Shown: piece by piece, positions 45,870-56,984 of the stretch | Numbering within the stretch: position 1 is the stretch's first letter | Layout: every line of letters begins with the position of its first letter | Assembly: GCA_039707465.1 (NCBI GenBank) | Contig: CM077643.1 | Span: 46,194,605-46,258,604 of the forward strand | From: Rhabdophis nuchalis | Lineage: Eukaryota; Chordata; Lepidosauria; Squamata; Natricidae | Direction of reading: 5' to 3' | DNA: 64,000 nucleotides | Program-made: the position numbers and the translations under genes | Notes under the pieces: generated by a model | Seen by the model: the letters and a program-made list of their open reading frames with translations, nothing else | Databases searched by the model: none | What the model was told of the DNA's origin: nothing

Positions 45870-47075
45870 GTGTATCTTCTAACCCATCCAATGTGATTAT
45901 CAAGTTTGCAGATGATACCACCGTACTGGGTCTTATTACAGGAGGTGATGAATTAGCATACAGGGAAGAGGTCCAGAAGTTATCCACATGGTGCCCACAA
46001 AACAACTTGCACCTAAACATCAGCAAGACCAAGGAGATGGTGCTAGACTTCCAGAAGAAGGTAGAAGGTAGTAGAAGAAGGTAGTAGAACCAAGAAGAAC
46101 CTGTCCCACTTTACATCAAGGGGGACTGTGTGAGAGGATCTCCTCTTTCAAATTCCTGGGAATCCATATTAGTGAAGATCTCACCTGGAAAAATAATACG
46201 ATCCAGGTGGTCAGGAAGACTCCATTTCCTCAGGATCTCGCAACAAAACAAGGTGAAACAACGACTGATGACCTCCTTCTACTGGTCTATGATAGAAAGT
46301 GTCCTCACATATTCCATTACGGTATGGTATGCTGGTTTGACAGCCACGGATAGAAAGACATTACAAAGGGTGGTGAGCACAGCACAAAATATCATGGGCT
46401 GTCCCCTTACCTCACTAGGATTCGGTGTCTTAGCAGAGTGAGGAAAATCCTTAGGGATGATTCACACCCTGGTCAGCACTTCTTTGCTCTCCTACCATCG
46501 AGCAGGAGATACAGAAGCATAGTCAGTCAAACGAACAATAGCTTCTATCTGTGGGCTGTCATACTTCTGAATGCAACCTAGCACCATAACTATTTAGTAT
46601 GGTAGACTTGCAGGGCCAGCAAAACGTGCAACATGTCTACACCGGTGAAATATAATATAATGTTATGTTATGCATATTTGTTGTGTGTCTGTTATTATGA
46701 TCTATTGCAGTGGTAGTCAACCTGGTCCCTACCACCCACTAGTGGGCGTTCCAGCTTTCATGGTGGGCGGTTGGGATTTTGTCTGATACTGAAGCACTTT
46801 CCTTTTTTTAATTTAATTGACTTCCCTACTTTATAAATCATCATTACTGTGGAACCGATGGGCGGTTAGAAAATGTTACTACTAACAGAGATACAAAAGT
46901 GGGCGGTATGAAAAGGTTAACTACTCCTGATCTATTGGATTAGAGTTTTTTTCTTTCTTTCACTTGCGAGATATTGAGATGTATTTTGTGTTGGGGGGGG
47001 CTGCACTAAGGGAGGCTCATCCAATCTCATTGTACACAGGTTGTACATTGACAATAAAGGTTTGAATTTCAATTG
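45870..47075 (+). mobile_element. L2/Rex-like LINE fragment with RT FADD motif
   Basis: NVIIKFADDTTVLGLITGGD (catalytic FADD), QKLSTWCPQNNLHLNISKTK, then after frameshifts SFYWSMIESVLTYSITVWYA and LQRVVSTAQNIMGCPL. The 3' end tgtacattgacaataaaggt is at 47050-47070. 5' truncated at about 45870. A hAT MITE lies inside at 46708-46929. Confidence 0.85.
46708..46929. mobile_element. hAT MITE, TSD ATCTATTG
   Basis: Ends cagtggtagtcaacctggtc and aaggttaactactcctg. ATCTATTG is exact at 46700-46707 and 46930-46937. It is inserted in the 3' UTR of the LINE at 45870. Confidence 0.92.
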
Positions 47076-47087
47076 TCACAGTTTTAA

Positions 47088-47166
47088 TTTTTACCTGTAC
47101 ACCGCCCCGAGTCCCTTCGGGGAGAGGGGGCGGTCTAGAAATCCAATAAATAAATAAATAAATAAA
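47088..47166 (+). mobile_element. CR1 3' end with (AAAT)n tail
   Basis: cctgtacaccgccccgagtc, gagagggggcggtctagaaa and an AATAAATAAATAAA tail. No coding part. Confidence 0.75.
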
Positions 47167-47409
47167 TTCAATTGAATAGACTAGATTGCAGCAATGAAAT
47201 ACAGAAAAATCTAATTCCTTGTGATTGTCATGTGGTCATCCAAAGTTTTGCAACATAAATCTGGTAACCCTCTACTTGCATCTCATTACAGAAGCAATAT
47301 AATTTGCCAGATGGTGTAGAAGAGGAGCAAAAGTCTTCTTTCACTTCCTTTCTGGGCTTTCCATGGGGGCTGATTTGCACACTGGGTGAAGGGTATGCAG
47401 AACTAGGAT

Positions 47410-48674
47410 CAGAGGTGAGTTCCTACCGGTTCAGACCGGTTCAGCCAAGTAGGTATTAACTTGGCCTGCCACACCCCCGAACCGCTTCTCTTGGTGGTGC
47501 AATAGGCGCAGCCATCTTGTTTTTTGCTTCTGTGCATATGCAGAAGCATTTTTTTAGTACTGCGCATATCAAATCAAATCAAATCAAATCATTTAATACT
47601 TATAAACCGTTCCCTCTCCCCATGGGGACTCGGGGCGGTGCACAGGTAGAATAAAAACAGTAAAAAACATACAAACATCAATAAAATATACAAACAATTT
47701 AAAAGCCAAATTAAACTCAGCCTGTGCTAAAATCCCATTTAACTAACTAAACTAAAATTTACCCAGTAAAACCCCAAGACAGGGGGACTATCCCAAGCCG
47801 GCCAGACGGAAAAAGTAAGTTTTTAATTTAAGACGGAAGGAGCGGAGGTCCGTGGTCGTCCTAATATCGGGGGGAAGGTCGTTCCAGAGGGCCGGGCCCG
47901 CCACAGAGAGAGCCCTTCCCCTGGGTGTCGCCCGCTCACACAGTCTAGTGGACGGCACCTGGAGAAGTCCCTCTCTGTGGGAGCGAATCGGCCGTGAGGA
48001 TGTATGAGGCAGGATCCGATCCCGCAGATAGCTAGGTCCCGAGCCATGGAGCGCTTTAAAGATGATAATTAACACCTTGAAGCGCACCCGGAAGACGACA
48101 GGTAGCCAGTGCAGCTCGCGCAGGAGCGGTGTTACATGGGTAGACCTTGCGGTCCCCATAATTGCTCGCGCGGCTGCATTCTGGACTAGCTGAAGTCTCC
48201 GGGTGCACCTCAAGGGAAGCCCCATGTAGAGAGAGTTGCAATAGTCCAGTCGGGATGTCACGAGCGCATGAGTGACTGTGCGAAGGGCGTCCCGATCCAA
48301 TAGGGGGCGCAATTGGCGAACCAGGCGAACCTGGTAAAACGCCCTCCTGGCCACGGCCGTCACTTGATCTTCCATGGACAGCCGGGCATCCAGGAGGACA
48401 CCCAAATTGCGCGCCCCATCCACAGGGGCAAGATGTTCGCCCCCTATGGCCAGCGATGGAGTGAGCTGGTTGAATCGGGCGGCCGGAAACCACAGCCACT
48501 CGGTCTTGGTCGGGTTGAGCCTGAGTCCGTTACTTCCCATCCAGATCCGTACGGCTTCCAGGCACTGGCACATCACCGCTACGGCATCGTTGGGGTGGTT
48601 TGGGGTAGATATGCGCGCATGCACAGCACATCCCTAACAAAACCAGCAGTAGCAGCAGACGGCAACCACCCCTG
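47410..48674. mobile_element. hAT-like MITE carrying a CR1 insertion
   Basis: Left end cagaggtgagttcctacc and right end caaccacccctg. Flanks actaggat and actagaat agree in 7 of 8 positions. The CR1 copy at 47566-48614 lies between the halves. It resembles the element at 52568-52729 in gcgcatgtgcagaag-type interior words. Confidence 0.6.
47566..48614 (-). mobile_element. CR1 LINE, 5' truncated, open 278-codon ORF2 end
   Basis: On the minus strand the frame 48624-47788 gives ISTPNHPNDAVAVMCQCLEA, SNGLRLNPTKTEWLWFPAAR and on to LKTYFFRLAGLG without a stop. The 3' end ggggactcggggcggtgcac (plus) is followed by a tail of (CAAAT)n at 47566-47585. RT motifs A and YADD are missing because of 5' truncation just after the YADD region. 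Confidence 0.88.
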
Positions 48675-49335
48675 ACTAGAATGGGGTTGAGGTTCCTCAT
48701 ACAGTGTCACCCATGATTCTTTGACAGAAGAATTAGCCACCAATACCAGGCCATCTTAGCTGCACAATTTCCACCCAAAAAATAAACCCCTCGCAATTGT
48801 TTTTGTAGGAAGAGGAACAACCTAAACCGAGGAATTTACTGCACAACGGCCCAGGAAATTTGTGATAGGGCAGCTATGTGAAGGTACGGAGGAGATCAAC
48901 TCTCTTGTTTTGTACATATGAGATATCTAGATCAACAGACCTGACAATCCAATGCGCCATCACCTGACTTGACAATAACAATCTTTGAGGTTTACTTTTG
49001 AAGAAAATAACATTGCTTGAGGCTCTGAGCTTGTTTTGAAACAGCAGCAGGGTCTGGCCTCTCCCTCTTCTGAGAGGTAAACAAGCTGCCCAAGGAAGAG
49101 ACGAAGCTGTCACGTATTCTGAAGCATATCATGACATTTTGGCAGGAACTAGATGTGTGTCCCAAGGGATATGAGTGACCCAGCCCACCTTTAGAGAGCC
49201 AAATCATGTAGAAAGATATTGTTGGCAGTTGTGCATTACATTGTTTCCCATTCTCCTGATGTGAAAAACACAATTTATTCTACTATTCTTCTCTACAGCT
49301 TAAACAACAACAGGATCTTCAACTATGCTCTAAAT

Positions 49336-49405
49336 CAGGGGTCTCCAACCTTTGCAACTTTAAGTCTGAAGGACTTCAGCTCCCAGAATTCTCCAGCCAG
49401 CAAAG
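49336..49405. mobile_element. Half hAT MITE with exact TSD CTCTAAAT
   Basis: Starts caggggtctccaacctttgc, as at 42970, and runs to the loop of the full-length form at ccagccagcaaag, then stops. The right arm and right inverted end are absent, yet CTCTAAAT is exact on both sides (49328-49335, 49406-49413). Confidence 0.75.
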
Positions 49406-49574
49406 CTCTAAATCAATGTTTCTCAAGCTCAGAAACGTTTAAGATATTACTAGACTGGCAGGAAAATTGTTTTGTTTTGTTGGCAATATGATCCCATGAA
49501 AATGAAATACTTGGACAGATTTCTCTCCATACCTTTTTCATAATACCTAAAACAGTTTGAAATACTAACAGCAC

Positions 49575-49770
49575 AAGTAGTCCTCCACTTAAGACTGGTC
49601 ACTTAGCAACCATTTGAAATTACCACAGATCCAAAGGTAGTTATAACCTGATTCTGAAGTTTTGACAATCACCCCCCCCTCCCCTCCAGTCACATGACTG
49701 CATTTCAAGTGTTCAGCAATCAGCTTACATTTATGGCTATTTGCAGTATTCTCTGGTCACTTAATTGTGA
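49575..49770. mobile_element. Degraded pogo-like MITE
   Basis: agtagtcctccacttaagac, ggtcacttagcaaccatttg and cagtcacatgactgcattt resemble internal and terminal words of the 58789 family. Confidence 0.5.
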
Positions 49771-49862
49771 TTTATATTTTTTCTAAAAACCAGCATTTAC
49801 TTCGGATTTTCAGCAAAAAAATACCCATAGCTAACAATGGGTTTCCCAATGTGATCTTTGTC

Positions 49863-50060
49863 TGGTTGATTTACTTTAATTTAATTTAATATTTAAATTT
49901 CTATACCGGCCTTCTCCCTTCCGGGACTCAGGGCGGTGTACAGGCAGCACTAAAATCACGAATAAAACATAAAAAACAATTAAAAACCTATTAAAATACA
50001 TTAGATAATGAGTAGCCTGTCTAAAACCTATTAAACTTGGTTTGAACTTTATCTGGAAAT
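49863..50060 (-). mobile_element. CR1 3' end fragment
   Basis: Tail of TTTAATTTAATTT, then tataccggccttctcccttc and gggactcagggcggtgtaca, plus the 3' UTR. Confidence 0.75.
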
Positions 50061-50085
50061 AAGGTAGCACAGGAGAATCACAATA

Positions 50086-51110
50086 CAGATAGTCCTCAAC
50101 GTACAATAGTTCATTTAGTGACCATTTGAAGTTACAATGGCACTGAAAAAAGTAACTTACGACCATTTTTCACACTTATGATCATTGCAGCATACCCATG
50201 GTCACGTGATTTACATTTGGATGCTTGACAACTGGTTCTTATCTATGACGGTTGCAGTCTCCTGGGGATATGTGATCATCTTTTGCAACCTTCTGACAAG
50301 CAAAGTCAATGGGGAAGCCGGATTCATGTTACTAATTCAACAACTACAGTGATTCACTTAACAAATGTGGCAAAAAAGTCGTAAAATGGGGTAAACGCAC
50401 TTAACAAATGTCTCACCTGGGCTTGATTGTGATCTTGAGGATGTTGTGGCCCGCTGGTAGCCCGCGGAGCTGATAACAGAGTGGGACAGTGAGGAGGTTG
50501 GGGAGGAACATGGGCCAGTCCTGGAGTCTGGGGACAGCTCGGAAGGGGCTCTGCGTCAGAGGCAGAGAGGGGGCCATGGCTGTCTGGGAGTTATGTGCTG
50601 CCTCCGGAGCCTATGAAGTCTGACATCAGCAAGGCAGAAGAACAGTGAGAACCTGTTCCCACTGCGTGCATGCACAGAGCTTCAAGAAGGCAAGAACAAT
50701 TAAGACAAAAAGGGTGACTTGAGAGTAAGACTTGGAGATGATTGGCCCCTCCCATAAGGCATAAAAGAGGAGTAAATGGACGTGAGCCTTTGCAGGAAGC
50801 AATTTGTTGATTCTAGTCGGTTGAAACTCTGAGAAACTCCATTTGACTCTGTGCTCCGTTTGGCCTTATAAAACTAATTGGCAATTAGGTCTCTGGCAGC
50901 ATTTCAAGGGAGATAAAGGTGGGTGCTTATCAGTCTTACCCTGAAAGACTGTGGCAGACTTCTGTTGGACTCTTCACAGACTGCTTGTGAATCATTATGG
51001 GCTGTGAATAAACATAATTCACAGCCATTTAAATAAAAAGAGGGGCATTGGGACTAAGCATGTGATTTTTACTGTCTCAGAAAGCCTAGGTCAGAACAGA
51101 GGACTACCTA
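50086..51110. mobile_element. Pogo-like MITE with a solo LTR inside
   Basis: Left end cagatagtcctcaacgtac after TA (50084-50085); right end gaggactaccta before TA (51111-51112). The interior shares gcaaagtcaatggggaagcc and aaaatggggtaaacgcac with the family. Interrupted at 50442-51098. Confidence 0.75.
50442..51098 (+). mobile_element. Solo LTR, 657 bp, TSD GAGGA
   Basis: Starts TGTTGTGGCC and ends GTCAGAACA, with GAGGA exact on both sides (50437-50441, 51099-51103). It has a TATA-like gcataaaag near 50759 and AATAAA at 51007-51012, which order U3-R-U5 on the plus strand. No coding sequence remains. It could come from a Gypsy-type element or an endogenous retrovirus; an LTR alone does not tell. 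Confidence 0.82.
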
Positions 51111-51867
51111 TATAGAAGGCACCATTATATAAATTTGGGCTGCTATCAATACTCCAGATTATATTTGTTATACATGGGCATAATTATTAAAAATGACCAT
51201 GTTCTGAAGTCATCTTTCAAAAGAAACTAAACCTGGATAAATCACAGACCACTCAAAGGTGCCTTGCTTTCAGAACTGAGAGCATTCCCTGAGTTTACTA
51301 ACAAATGAATGTCCAGTGACACAAAATTCTCCCTTCCCACCCCAACCGGCTAGCAAGGGGAAAAAATGTTGATAAAGCAGCCATACTGTGCTTTGTCAGA
51401 GACAGGCAGCCTACAAGTCTCAGAAATTAATGAATATATTGATATTTAGGAACACAATCCTCTTGCATTAGTTCCATGCTGCTGTTACTGCTGTTATCTA
51501 TGGAGCCCCATTGATTTTTTTCACTCGCCTGCAGCTTGTTGGATCAACTTGTCAGGGTTTCAATATCACTGGGAGAGAAAAACAATCTTTCCTCCTCACA
51601 ACATGCTTGCTGTCCTTCTCCCTGCCTCTCCTTCAAAAAAAATAATGAACTATTTAATGCCCAAGAGACCATTTCAAATTATCTAGCACAATGAGGGGGG
51701 ACACCCTCAGACTCACTGACGGTTGTACCCTTATTTGACCTTCTGCTAAATGTGATACTGTGATCGACTGACAGCTTGGATTCCAGAAATGTCTTTTATG
51801 CCATTTTCTCTTTGCAGGGAATTTGTTAACAGCACACCAAAATATGGCATAACAATTATTATTATAT

Positions 51868-52103
51868 GAGCCTAGGTGGCACAGTGGCTAGAGTGCAGAA
51901 CTGCATGCTACTACATCTGACTGCTAGCTGCAGTTCGGTAGTTCAAATCTCACTGGCTCAAGGTTGACTCAGCCTTCAATCCATCCGAGGTGGGTAAATG
52001 AGGACCCAGGTTGTTGGAGGAAATATGCTGACTCTGTAAACCGCTTAGAGAGGGCTGTAAAAGCCCTATGAAGCAGTATATAAGTCTAAGTGCTATTGCT
52101 ATT
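51868..52103 (+). mobile_element. Sauria-type tRNA SINE with Bov-B-like 3' end
   Basis: Head with A box gtggcacagtggctagagtg and B box ggtagttcaaatctc, then gaggtgggtaaatgaggacc, and the 3' end gtaaaccgcttagagagggc to gtataagtctaagtgctattgctatt-type tail shared with Bov-B LINEs. This is the best single marker for a squamate source. The name is from memory. Confidence 0.85.
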
Positions 52104-52184
52104 AACCTACCAGCTAAGCCGATTGCAGCTCCCTTTATTTAGAAAGAAAAGTGGATGAGGCTATTTCCAGCAGCACTAAAACTT

Positions 52185-52765
52185 TTTAATACAACTTACA
52201 ACAACTTCATTTAGTGATTGTTCAAAGTTATGATGACATTGAAAAAGTGTTGTTGTAACATAGGTGACATTTTAGTGACCGTTTTCACATTTATAACTGT
52301 TGAGCATTCTCATGGTAACATGATCAAAATTCAGATGCTTGGCTACGGACTCATATTTATGACGGTTATAGCATCCCGGGGATATGTGACCCCCTTTTGC
52401 GACCTTCTGCCAAGCAAAGTCAATGGGGAAGCCAAGTTTATTTAACAATCGTATTACTAACTTAGTTGCAGTGATTTATTTAACAACGGAGGCAAGTAAG
52501 GTCATAAAATGGGGCAGAATTCATCGGGCAACGGTCTCACTCAACAACAGAAATTGTGGGTTCAATTCAGAGGAGGTATTCAGCTGGTTCTCTCTGGTTC
52601 AGGCGAACAGGTAGCGCGGCTGCAGGAGGCTCCCCCCTCCGCCCCAATGTAATTCGCAAGTACTGCGCATGTGCAGAAAGCGGTACGCATGTGCAAACTG
52701 GTAGGGAAGGTAGGTGAATCCCACCTCTGGTTCAATTGTGGTTGTAAATCAAGGACTATCTGTGT
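52185..52765. mobile_element. Pogo-like MITE with a hAT MITE inside
   Basis: atgacggttatagcatcccg, gcaaagtcaatggggaagcc and aaggactatctgtg are family words. The element is split by 52568-52729. The left end is decayed. Confidence 0.7.
52568..52729. mobile_element. hAT MITE, 162 bp, TSD GTTCAATT
   Basis: Left end cagaggaggtattcagc, right end ggtgaatcccacctctg. GTTCAATT is exact at 52560-52567 and 52730-52737. The interior carries gcgcatgtgcagaaagcgg and a related inverted word. Confidence 0.85.
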
Positions 52766-53303
52766 AGTATAGTTTCTCAGATATACTGGAAAAATCCATG
52801 AAAATCTGTAGTGGGTTGGAGGGTGGGGGATTTAGTAATATTTTTCCTGGCCCTTCTTTCCTTCTTTCCCTGTGTCTATGTCCACATTCTTTCAAAGACG
52901 ACTTCCCCCTTTTCTGGATAAGTAACTTATTTGGGATATTTGTTTCGGTGATGAATGCAGTTTCACTGTGATGAATGGAGTACGGCATTAACCTTTGGTC
53001 TTTCTATAGTGTCTATTTATTTATTATACACTTATTCTTCCTTCCCTCAAAGGACAGCATTCAATCTTCATGTCACCTTGTAAAATACAGTCCACACCCT
53101 TTGTGTAGATTCGGCTGGGAGAAAGTCTGTGCCAAGCTATACTGCTAAGCCAGCTCTCTTAAAACCCTACGTTTTTTTTTATTCTTCTTGGACTACAGCT
53201 TCCATCTGCTGACAATGAACAGGAGAAACCAACTGGGGTTATGGGTTTTTGGAATTCAGCACCATAAGGAGCACCCTGGATCTCCCATCAAGTTCGACTA
53301 TTG

Positions 53304-53432
53304 CAGGGGTCTGCAAAGATGGCTCTTTTAAGATTGGTGGACTTCAAATCCCAGAATTCTCCAGCAGCTGTCTGGGGAATTCTGGGAGTTGAAGTCCACC
53401 AATCTTAAAAGAGCCAACTTTGAAGACCCCTG
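53304..53432. mobile_element. hAT foldback MITE, 129 bp, TSD GACTATTG
   Basis: Ends caggggtctgcaaagatggc and gccaactttgaagacccctg, same family as 38125-38259, with about 60-base arms. GACTATTG is exact at 53296-53303 and 53433-53440. Confidence 0.92.
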
Positions 53433-53547
53433 GACTATTGGATTGAACTGGGGACAGTGAAGTTTAAATCTTTACTCAGACATGAAATTCAGTGAATGAT
53501 TTTGTGTTATATCAGATAAAGCCTCTTTTTTTATGAAACTGCACACA

Positions 53548-54175
53548 AACTGCAGAGCCAGTTTGGTCTAGTAATGGTGAACCTTTTTTCCCTCGGGTGC
53601 CAAAAGCACATGCACGTGTGTGCCGACACCCATAATCCAATCCCCCCCCCCCCGCGGGCCCTACCCCCCATGCATGCACGTGTGATCCCATCGCACTCCC
53701 CCCGCCCCCTGCACATGCGCACACGACCCCCATTTTGGTGCTAGCAGGCGTCCCTGAAGCCTATTGGGACCAAAAAAGGTGCGTAAGGGGGGCACCGCAT
53801 CCCCCCGATTCCCGCGCATGTGTACGCTTCTCCCAGCAGAGACCTGAAAATCAACTGGTCGGCAGGAGGCACATGTGCACGTGCAGTGGAACTGACCTGG
53901 GCAATGGCTTGTGTGCTGGCAGAGATGGCTCCGCATGTTACACCTGGCACATGTGCCATAGGTTCGTCATCACGGATCTAGGGGTTAAGGCACCGGGTTG
54001 GAAGCAGGAGACGGTGAGTTCTAGTCCCGCCTTACACATGAAAGCCAGCTGGGTCATTTGGGGCCTTTCACTAGAAGATTGTGAGTTCTAGTCCTGCCTT
54101 TAGCATGATAGGCACATGGGTAATTTTGGAGCAGACTCTCTCTCAGCCTAAGTCATCTCATAGGGTTGTTGTGGT
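53548..54175 (+). mobile_element. tRNA-derived (MIR-like) SINE split by a hAT MITE
   Basis: gcagagccagtttggtctag (53554-53571) resumes as gatctaggggttaaggcacc with B-box-like gtgagttctagtcccgcc. It is followed by a second partial copy with gtgagttctagtcctgcc at 54081. The A-box region is broken by the MITE. Confidence 0.7.
53572..53973. mobile_element. hAT MITE, cagtgatggcgaacc family
   Basis: Left end taatggtgaacctt, right end ataggttcgtcatcac. Flanks tggtctag and ggatctag agree in 6 of 8 positions. GC-rich interior with inverted gcacatgcacg words. Confidence 0.75.
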
Positions 54176-54189
54176 GAGGAAAATAGGAG

Positions 54190-54362
54190 AAGGAGTATTG
54201 CATATCCCAAAGGTGCTTTTTCAAGAGGCAACTGGATTTTCTCTTTTTTCCCTTGAAGACTTTTTGCTTCTCCTCCAAGAAGCTTCTGGAAGAAATGTTT
54301 TCAAGGAAAAACAGAGAAAATCCAGTTAGCTCTTGAAAGAGCTCCTTTGGGACAACCAAGAC
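54190..54362. repeat. Inverted pair of a dispersed repeat unit
   Basis: tcccaaaggtgctttttcaagaggcaactggatttt-type sequence on the left is repeated in inverse on the right (aaaatccagttagctcttga, ctcctttgggac). The centre holds cttctcctccaagaagcttctgg. In other vertebrate genomes I associate this unit with Penelope-like elements; that link is uncertain. Confidence 0.55.
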
Positions 54363-54901
54363 CTGGAGGGTTGAGAATCCCCATAGAAAATGAGCATTCG
54401 CTGCCTTGAGTTATTCATAACAATAATAAAGGCAAGATATAAATAAATAGATAAATAAAGATCATCTGAGAAGATTGCACACATTGCCACGAGGTTATCT
54501 GGCAGCAACCAAGATCAAGCTTTCTTTGTTGACACTTTAATTGTCTGGAATGTATTCCCAGCAGAGATCGGAGATGGGCTTCTTTATTAATTTATTCAAA
54601 AGTCCATAAAATACCTATCTTTGTACAAGCTTAACTTCTGTTTTAACTGTTAATTTTAATTATTAATTTCGCTGCCATATTAACTGTTTTATTGTTTTAG
54701 TTTAGAAAAAAAAATCATAATTTGCTAAGAGACTTTAATGGTTGACCTCATTCTAACATAAATAACTATTTTTTCTTAGCCCTTCATAGGGTTTTGCAAA
54801 AGTAATACTGGAGAGAGACAGCTATATATATCACTGTAAAAGTTTGGGGGAAAGTGGATAAAATATAATAAATAACAACATATGTGATTTCAATATACAT
54901 G

Positions 54902-55465
54902 TGTTGGAAGAAATGTCCTTCTGGGTTCAGTTCCAAGTGGGGAAAAAGACACTGGAAACATGGAGGCTGCTTGGAAAGATGGTTTTAATGGTGGACAGGA
55001 CCACGTGGTTTGAGGTCCTGAACAGAAAAGGTGATCACATGCTTCCAGATGTTGGGTGAAGAAGAGAAGAGAGCGAGATGCTGAAAGTTCCTGGCTTTAT
55101 GCCCTTTCTGGCCTTTGATCTTGATTTTCTATTCTGCTTGGTTGTCAGACTCCCATGGGGCCATGCAGGGGCAACTCTTTAGGTTGTGCTTTTAGTCCAA
55201 GTTTGGTTGAGCACTGCTTCTTCCCAGGTGCCCTGTGGTGAGTTTCTGTAGATGGGTAATCCTATATTTTGTTATGTAGAGTAGACTTGCTCAGGGCCCC
55301 TAATGGTCCATTGACAAAGGTGCGGGGCTACTAAGAGTGAGTCTGTTTCCTGCCTAAAAGCATGTTCTTCCATTTCTGATCCAGGGAAATATAGTATTCT
55401 GCCTTCTCAATATTTCCCAGGATATTTCATTTTTCTAGGAGAGGGGTGGTTGCTAACTTCCTACA
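54902..55465 (-). mobile_element. Solo LTR, 564 bp, TSD CATG
   Basis: Terminal inverted repeats TGTTGGAAG and CTTCCTACA, with CATG exact on both sides (54898-54901, 55466-55469). On the minus strand a gggcataaagc TATA-like box is followed by an ATTAAA poly(A)-like signal, so the LTR reads leftward. It differs from the LTR at 50442. No coding part; source element unknown. Confidence 0.75.
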
Positions 55466-55584
55466 CATGATTGCTATCTAGAGAATTCCAGTTATTTTAT
55501 TGTCCCAGGGTTTATGGTAGGGCCTGATACCCTTTCTCATTTGTTAAATCTTCTTTTATGTTACAAAATACACATATGAGCAGA

Positions 55585-56017
55585 ACATCAGGCATCAACT
55601 GGGCTAAAACATATGAAGAACGGTTGCAGGAGCTGGGTATGTCTAGTTTAATGAAGAGAAGGACCAGGGGAGACATGATAGCAGTGTTCCGATATCTCAG
55701 AGGGTGCCACAAAGAAGAGGGAGTCAAACTATTCTCCAAGGCACCTGGGGGCAGGACAAGAAGCAATGGGTGGAAACTAATCAAGGAGAGAAGCAACTTA
55801 GAACTAAGGAGAAATTTCCTGACAGTTAGAACAATTAACCTCTGGAACAGCTTGCCTCCAGAAGTTGTGAATACTCCAACCCTGGAAATCTTTAAGAAGA
55901 TGTTGGATAGCCATTTGTCTGAAATGGTATAAGGTTCCTGCCCACGCAGGGGGTTGGACTAGAAGACCTACAAGGTCCCTTCCAACTCTGCTATTGTATT
56001 ATTGTATTATTGTATTA
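55585..56017 (+). mobile_element. CR1 3' fragment, avian-like, with open ORF2 end
   Basis: Frame 55558-55932 reads LGMSSLMKRRTRGDMIAVFR, LRGCHKEEGVKLFSKAPGGR, LELRRNFLTVRTINLWNSLP and ends LDSHLSEMV. Then comes the 3' UTR aggttcctgcccacgcaggg, ggttggactagaagacctac and an (ATTGT)n tail. 5' truncated. Confidence 0.88.
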
Positions 56018-56850
56018 ACTTTTCTCTGACATCTTTTTTCCTTCCTCCTTTGCTTTCTGTTATATCTGATGGAGAATGCCTGAGACTGCAAAACCTCCAC
56101 GCTGGTTTGTCATCTTGAGTTGGCCTAATTAAAAAATGGCCTTGCTTTGGATTTTGCAGCATTGAGTGGCTGAACCTTAGGCTTAAGTCGGTGTCCAGCA
56201 GAAGAATGGGGCTTGCATTCATCATAAAAGGAGTTTAGTGACAGAGAAGGATAATGATGGGGCTGAATAGAACAGTACAGCTGTCCCCCTTTAGAGACCT
56301 GAGGAGAAGATTGATGGCTTCAACTATACATCTGATTTCCTTGAATGTTGCCTAAAGCCACAGGAGCATTTCCAGTTTTCTTCTTTTGTTACAGAGCGGG
56401 AAAGCTTCTTTTCCGGGCACTGCCTGATTCTAAAGCAGGGCAGGGGGCCAGTTCTATCCCTCCCCCCTTCCCCTTTAGCTTGCTAGCAGGCACTTGAGTG
56501 AGCTAATTTGGACCAACTGCCTACTCTTAAAACACTCCAGCCTCTTGCGATACTTGTAGCAGGGCTCATGTGCAGGAAGCTGGTAAGCTCCTTCTTTCAA
56601 TTTATCACTGAAATGTCCATCAAACTCCCCAAGGGACACTGGCTGCTATTTTGCAAAGACTCTTTTCCAACCTCTTCACAGATGGGAAGAGGAACTGGTA
56701 GGCATTACATTAATAGCCCCGAGAATTAGAGGACTAATGAATCTGTTAGCCTTATAAGAAGCAGCCTGAAGGGCAGGCGGGAAAATGGTGGGGGTGGAGA
56801 TTTCAGCTATTTATATTATGCTACCAAAGGTGATAAGAATGAAAAACAGT

Positions 56851-56864
56851 GGGGGGGGGGGGGG
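56851..56864. repeat. Poly-G run of 14
   Basis: Uninterrupted G14 followed by aaga. It could form a quadruplex only in a multimeric sense; prone to sequencing error. Confidence 0.9.
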
Positions 56865-56904
56865 AAGATTGACAGTCTTCATTAGCAGTGCTTGTTATTA
56901 AAGC

Positions 56905-56966
56905 AGTGTTTCTCAGCCTCTGCCACTTTAAGATATGTGGACTTCAACTCCCAGAATTCCCCAGCC
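56905..56966. mobile_element. Deleted hAT MITE, cagtgtttctcaacc family
   Basis: Left arm cagtgtttctcagcctctgc to ccccagccag, then gaacact as the remnant of the right end. Flanks tattaaag and tattagga agree partly. Confidence 0.6.
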
Positions 56967-56984
56967 AGGAACACTTTATTAGGA

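Noticed and set aside
51868..51960. Possible tRNA gene
   Set aside because: It is the head of a Sauria-type SINE with a Bov-B-like 3' end.
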